Shown here: positions 60,330 to 64,000 of the stretch, piece after piece
Position numbering within the stretch: position 1 is the stretch's first letter
Layout of the letters: each line of letters begins with the position of its first letter
Assembly: GCA_034509755.1 (NCBI GenBank)
Contig: CM067559.1
Coordinates: 43,129,032-43,193,031, forward strand
DNA length: 64,000 bases
Reading direction: 5' to 3'
Origin: Anisodus tanguticus
Lineage: Eukaryota > Streptophyta > Magnoliopsida > Solanales > Solanaceae
Notes under the pieces: generated by a model
The model's input: only the letters and a program-made list of their open reading frames with translations
Databases searched by the model: none
What the model was told of the DNA's origin: nothing
Position numbers and translations under genes: made by a program

Positions 60330-60490
60330 TCATTCAATGTGAGATATTCGCATTAGAGTTCGACTAATTCAGATTGACGTCATATAGGGTCATTCAGCAG
60401 AAGCTCTCCCTCACAAAAAAATTTCCATACTCAGGGCTTAAACTCGAGACCTCTAGTTAAAAGAAGAGCAGCATCATTCACTGCACCATA
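60330..60490 (-). repeat. tRNA-derived Solanaceae SINE
   Basis: Plus-strand order GAGATATTCGCATTAGAGTT, CGACTAATTCAGATTG, GCTCTCCCTCAC, ACTCGAGACCTCTAGTTAA, ACTGCACCATATCATTTGGT. This is the reverse of the SINE at 17099-17275, with the box-B-like word in place. Confidence 0.6.
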
Positions 60491-60553
60491 TCATTTGGTG
60501 GTCAAATAAGACGTTTTTTTTACCAAACTGCTCTTGCATAATACGGAGTAGTA

Positions 60554-60754
60554 CTCCATCAGTTTTAATTTATTGTAATATCATTTAACTGGACAAAATT
60601 AAAAAAAAAAAACTTTTGAGATCGCATGTGATCATAAGCATGTTAATACTTGTATGGCTAGTTATAAATCTTTTAAAACATGCCGTCTTAAACATGTCAT
60701 TTTTTAAGCAGACTAAAATAGAAATACGTACAGATACATAAAATTCGGAGGGAG
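60554..60754. repeat. Stowaway MITE
   Basis: CTCCATCAGTTTTAATTTAT on the left and ACATAAAATTCGGAGGGAG on the right with TA at both flanks. Lies downstream of the PEBP gene. Confidence 0.8.
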
Positions 60755-61292
60755 TAGTCTACTTGAAGGAAAGCAAAACCTTCGCACGCATGAAGGACAA
60801 ATGTCTATGGCTAGCTCGTGTTAGACCATGCTTCTGATTTTTTTAATTAAATTCTGTGACTAGTTAAGACCACGCAAAATGGGATGAAGGGAGTATGTGA
60901 GGTATTTATAAAGATTTAAGGTAAACTTTAAAACTTGAAAGTCTAAAACATGTCATGGACATATTTCTGTGGACATGTATAATTAAATTATCCCATTAAG
61001 ACTTAATTGAGAAGTTTAAAATTAAATTATTTTTAAATATTAAACTATATCATTCCTTTTAAAACATAATAGAAAAGCAGTAAAAAAACTATAAAAGCAG
61101 TTATATTGCATAAATTGGATCCGAGTATTTCAGAGACCAATATAGTGCAAAAACTTTCTGATCATAGATATTGAAATACAGAACAACATTCACGGATTAA
61201 AAAAAGCCATGACACAATGATGGTCCAATCAGATAAGATTGGATCGGATAATTGTGAAGGAAAATGACTGGCGAAATATCAATAATCTTTAG
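60755..61292. other. region downstream of the PEBP gene
   Basis: No gene. The part nearest 61293 will contain the 3' untranslated region of the PEBP gene. Confidence 0.4.
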
Positions 61293-63907
61293 TTAACGTC
61301 TCCTCGCGGCGGTTTCTCGCTGTGCATTGAAGAAGACGGCAGCAACAGGTTGTCCAAGATCGTTTTCTTGGGCAAAATTTTGAGTATTGAAGTGATCCCT
61401 CGAAGTTGGTTGGCTAACTGAATTTCTGCATTTCTGCTTGAAGAGAACAAACACAAACCTATGGATCCCAATATTTGGCCGTGGGATCTCATAACTCACC
61501 AACTCTCTTCCTGGTTTGATTGTACATAAAGATCAAGTTAATTAATCAGCCTAAGAATGAGTTATAACAAAGGAGTATAGAAATAAACAATACAACAACT
61601 TATGCTTTAACCTGAAGTGAGTTGGAATCGACTATATGAATTCTCATTGTTCATGTTGTTTATTTGAATCTGTCCTAGTCCAAAATTATTAATTTTAATT
61701 TCTAGCACTAGAATTTTCTACATTTTGACTGTTGTATAAATTTGTATTAAAACTCCTAGCAAACATTAAGACTAAAATAAACGAATTAACATAGCCAAAA
61801 CTTAATCCCAACTAGCTAATTACTTAGTATTGCATGGATTCCAAAAAGATTGTAGTTTTTTCGGGACAATTTCATTCAATATGATTTTAGGTCTACTTTT
61901 TTAATACATTCACTCGCCGTGATTTTACACTGATGGAGCTATGCATCTGGAGATTCACGTATGACATGACGCTCAAGCGACCTCTTATCATTTTACCATC
62001 TATATGTGCTGCTTACACCGTCTACCAAACGTGGTGTCTAATCTGTATGACTACACAATCATCTTAACATTTGCATTTCGTTACACTCAATATCCTATGG
62101 ACCTGTTTGACTTTAGAAGTACACTTCTTTTTTTAATATATTCACTCGCCATGATTTTACACTGATGGAGCAGTGCATCTGGAGATCGACGTATAACCAT
62201 CTCAACCTCTGATCATTTTATCATCTATATTTGCTACTTACACCTTCTAACAAACATGGTGTCTAATCTTGTATGACTGCACAATCATCTTAACATTTGT
62301 ATTTTAATGACACTCATCCTATGCACATGTTTGACTATAACATTATTGGTCTTACAACAACAACAACATACCTAGTATAATTCCACCAGGTGGAGTCTGA
62401 GGAGGGTAGAGTGTACATAGTCCTTACCCCTACCTTGTGACGGGGAGAGAGGTTGTTTCCGATAGATCCCGCTCAAGGAGTTATTGGTCTTACCATGTAA
62501 TTTTTCTATGGAACTAACTGGAAATATTAATAAGTACTAGAAAATAATCTTTATACTAGTTTATAATCTTCCCAAATCTTGTAGAAGATACTGAACTTAC
62601 CAAAAGTAGCATCAGTGGTACCTGGAATGTCAGTTACTATCCTGTCAAAACCATCAGTAGAATACTGTCAATTTTAGTAGTATAAAAATAGTTCCAAATA
62701 AACATGTCCATCTTATATATGTAGAGTTATACTGATTCTTCATACCTCATTAAGTGAGAGATCTTTTATAAGTACTGATTTTTCATACTCATTAACTAAT
62801 TACTTATATGCTTTCTTTGTCAAGTCAGCTCACAAAAGAAAGTTCATGTTTATTTTCTAATTTTATGTTATATGGTTATTTGCATAACCTAGTTGCATGA
62901 ACCATAGAAAAGCAGGAATTGATGTATCTTTTTTTTTGTGTGTGTGTGTTTCTTATTTGAATTTAGCTAGCTAGTATGCATCGATTGTGTAAAGAACTTT
63001 TATATTATAAAATCGATTCTCCTTCCATTGTAGCAAATAACCCGACTTACTTTTAAGATTACAAATTCTACTTACGAAAAATGACCTATAGATATCTTTT
63101 GAATATTCTGATAGAGTAAAAAAATTAAGCCCTGATAGAGTAAAAAAATTACGCCGTCAATATATGTAAGTTAAATTCCTCTTCTCATTTCTTGTTTTCA
63201 TTAGATTTAGAGCATACCAGTGAAGATGCTCTCTTAGATAAGGATCACTAGGGCCAGGAACATCAGGATCTGTCATGACCTACATATGGATAAAGAAAAT
63301 ACCAACATGATAATTGTTTTAGTAGTACTCTATGGATGTATATTAAAAGAGATAGAACTTATATACATCGTCACGTTAGTGTAAAAATTTTTTTACACTA
63401 CCGAATCACTGAATGGATATCTATAGTAAGGCTAAAAAAGAAGTGAATTTGTAATATTAAAAATAAGGCGAGTTATCGGCTACCACAGATAAAAATGACT
63501 TGATAACTATATTGCTACTCTTAAAAAAATTTGACGCATGTGTATCTGAGTCCTTCAAAAATAATACATTTTTGGAGGACAAGACATGTGTGGCAATAAA
63601 TTTGAAAAATCCGAGTAACATAGCGTGATAGTATTAAATTTTTTTATACTGACTTACGATGTATATAACTTAAAACTCATATTATAAAGTAATGGGAAGA
63701 AGAGGGTACCAGTGTGAAGAAAGTTCTTAAATCTCCTCCTTGAACTTCAACTTTAGGTCTAGCAGAAACAGCAGAAGGGAAAAGTTCATGGCCATTGCAC
63801 ACTAATTTGTTGTTAAACGTGATTGTCATTTTTATTGTAGGATTGAATGAATCTAGAACATCTCCTACTACTCTTCCAACAATTAGAGGCTCTAAATTTC
63901 TTGCCAT
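61293..63907 (-). CDS. CEN-like: PEBP-family TFL1/CENTRORADIALIS-like protein, complete
   Basis: Four exons on the minus strand: 63710-63907 (198 bp), 63218-63279 (62 bp), 62601-62641 (41 bp) and 61293-61510 (218 bp). All borders are GT..AG, and the 62- and 41-bp middle exons have the sizes usual for FT/TFL1 genes. The product is 172 residues, close to SELF-PRUNING (175). Seen: DPDVPGPSDPYLREHLHW with His84 (Tyr in FT), GIHR anion-pocket residues at 115-118, SRDHF with Asp139 (Gln in FT), and the C-terminal NAQRETAARRR typical of TFL1/CEN. These point to a cytosolic/nuclear regulator that binds 14-3-3 and FD-type bZIP factors, delaying flowering or keeping meristems indeterminate; that role is known for the family, inferred here. 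The N-terminal exon resembles tomato SP9D as I remember it. Cys128 in KQKCRN is unusual. Confidence 0.93.
61893..62345. repeat. ~229-bp tandem duplication in PEBP intron 3
   Basis: Copy 1 (about 61893-62122) and copy 2 (about 62123-62345) share TTCACTCGCC, GATTTTACACTGATGGAGC, GGTGTCTAATC and CACAATCATCTTAACATTTG in order, with modest divergence. Confidence 0.8.
62350..62475 (-). repeat. Au-like SINE in PEBP intron 3
   Basis: CAACAACAACAACATACC, then GGTGGAGTCTGAGGAGGGTA, GAGTGTACATAGTCCTTACC and GGTTGTTTCCGATAGA. This is the best preserved Au-type 3' region in the window, inserted in the same transcriptional direction as the gene. Confidence 0.8.
63357..63671. repeat. MITE in PEBP intron 1 with a nested repeat
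   Basis: The left ACTTATATACATCGTCACG and the right ACTTACGATGTATATAACTT are inverted, and each is beside a short A/T-rich palindrome (AGTGTAAAAATTTTTTTACA at 63379-63398). A TGTTGCTCG-family remnant lies inside at 63541-63623. Confidence 0.65.
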
Positions 63908-63973
63908 ATTGATAAATGGGAATATAAAGGAGAGATTTTCAAAGATATGTTTGTGAAGAAAGACTTAAAAAGA

Positions 63974-63979
63974 ATATAT
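63974..63979 (-). promoter_or_regulatory. possible TATA box of the PEBP gene
   Basis: The minus strand reads CATATATTCT about 70 bp upstream of the ATG. The distance is plausible, but AT-rich context makes it weak. Upstream promoter sequence lies outside the window. Confidence 0.3.
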
Positions 63980-64000
63980 GGTTTGTATTGGACAAATAGA

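Noticed and set aside
61289..61492. 67-codon frame overlapping PEBP exon 4
   Set aside because: Wrong frame; the neighbouring frame encodes the conserved GIHR and NAQRETAARRR residues and splices in phase.

Overview
The window is plant nuclear DNA, almost certainly from the nightshade family (Solanaceae). It is AT-rich with intron-split genes, degenerate Ty1/copia and other LTR elements, Au-like and other tRNA-derived SINEs, Stowaway/hAT/CACTA-like MITEs of types common in Solanaceae, and inserted plastid DNA. The species cannot be told from the sequence alone. Genes are sparse and all three lie on the minus strand.

Layout. 1-4.6 kb is gene-free with SINE/MITE remnants. 4.6-9.2 kb is a decayed copia element with 172-bp LTRs and an exact 5-bp target duplication; its leader is occupied by a mosaic of plastid fragments (16S rRNA twice, ndhD, trnI-CAU, the trnT-GGU region). 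11.5-13.4 kb is a ~960-bp tandem duplication. 13.6-15.8 kb is a second copia element, a deletion derivative. 17.3-19.4 kb is a compact three-LTR element whose two internal regions are arrays of short stem-loops with covarying arms. 20.1-23.9 kb is an intact five-exon alpha/beta-hydrolase gene. 27-33 kb holds a CACTA-like MITE, a 1046-bp solo LTR with exact target duplication and a nested inverted-repeat/hAT pair. 33.4-44.2 kb is one LTR-element insertion, bounded by an aaaac duplication, that has become a five-unit ~1.93-kb tandem array. 45.7-49.6 kb is a paralogue of the hydrolase with identical exon sizes but an in-frame TGA in exon 3; it also carries a solo LTR and a copia LTR remnant in its introns. 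50-61 kb is repeats again. 61.3-63.9 kb is a complete four-exon PEBP gene of the TFL1/CENTRORADIALIS type.

Relations. The two hydrolase genes are a dispersed tandem pair that shares exon phases and an intronic MITE at the same site, so the MITE predates the duplication; one copy then lost its reading frame. The PEBP gene is unrelated to them and keeps the residues expected of a flowering repressor rather than a florigen. The most unusual structures are the covarying hairpin arrays, the retroelement turned into a satellite with GGAACC-type minisatellites, and the plastid mosaic inside a retroelement leader. No CRISPR array, bacterial operon or intact autonomous transposon is present.
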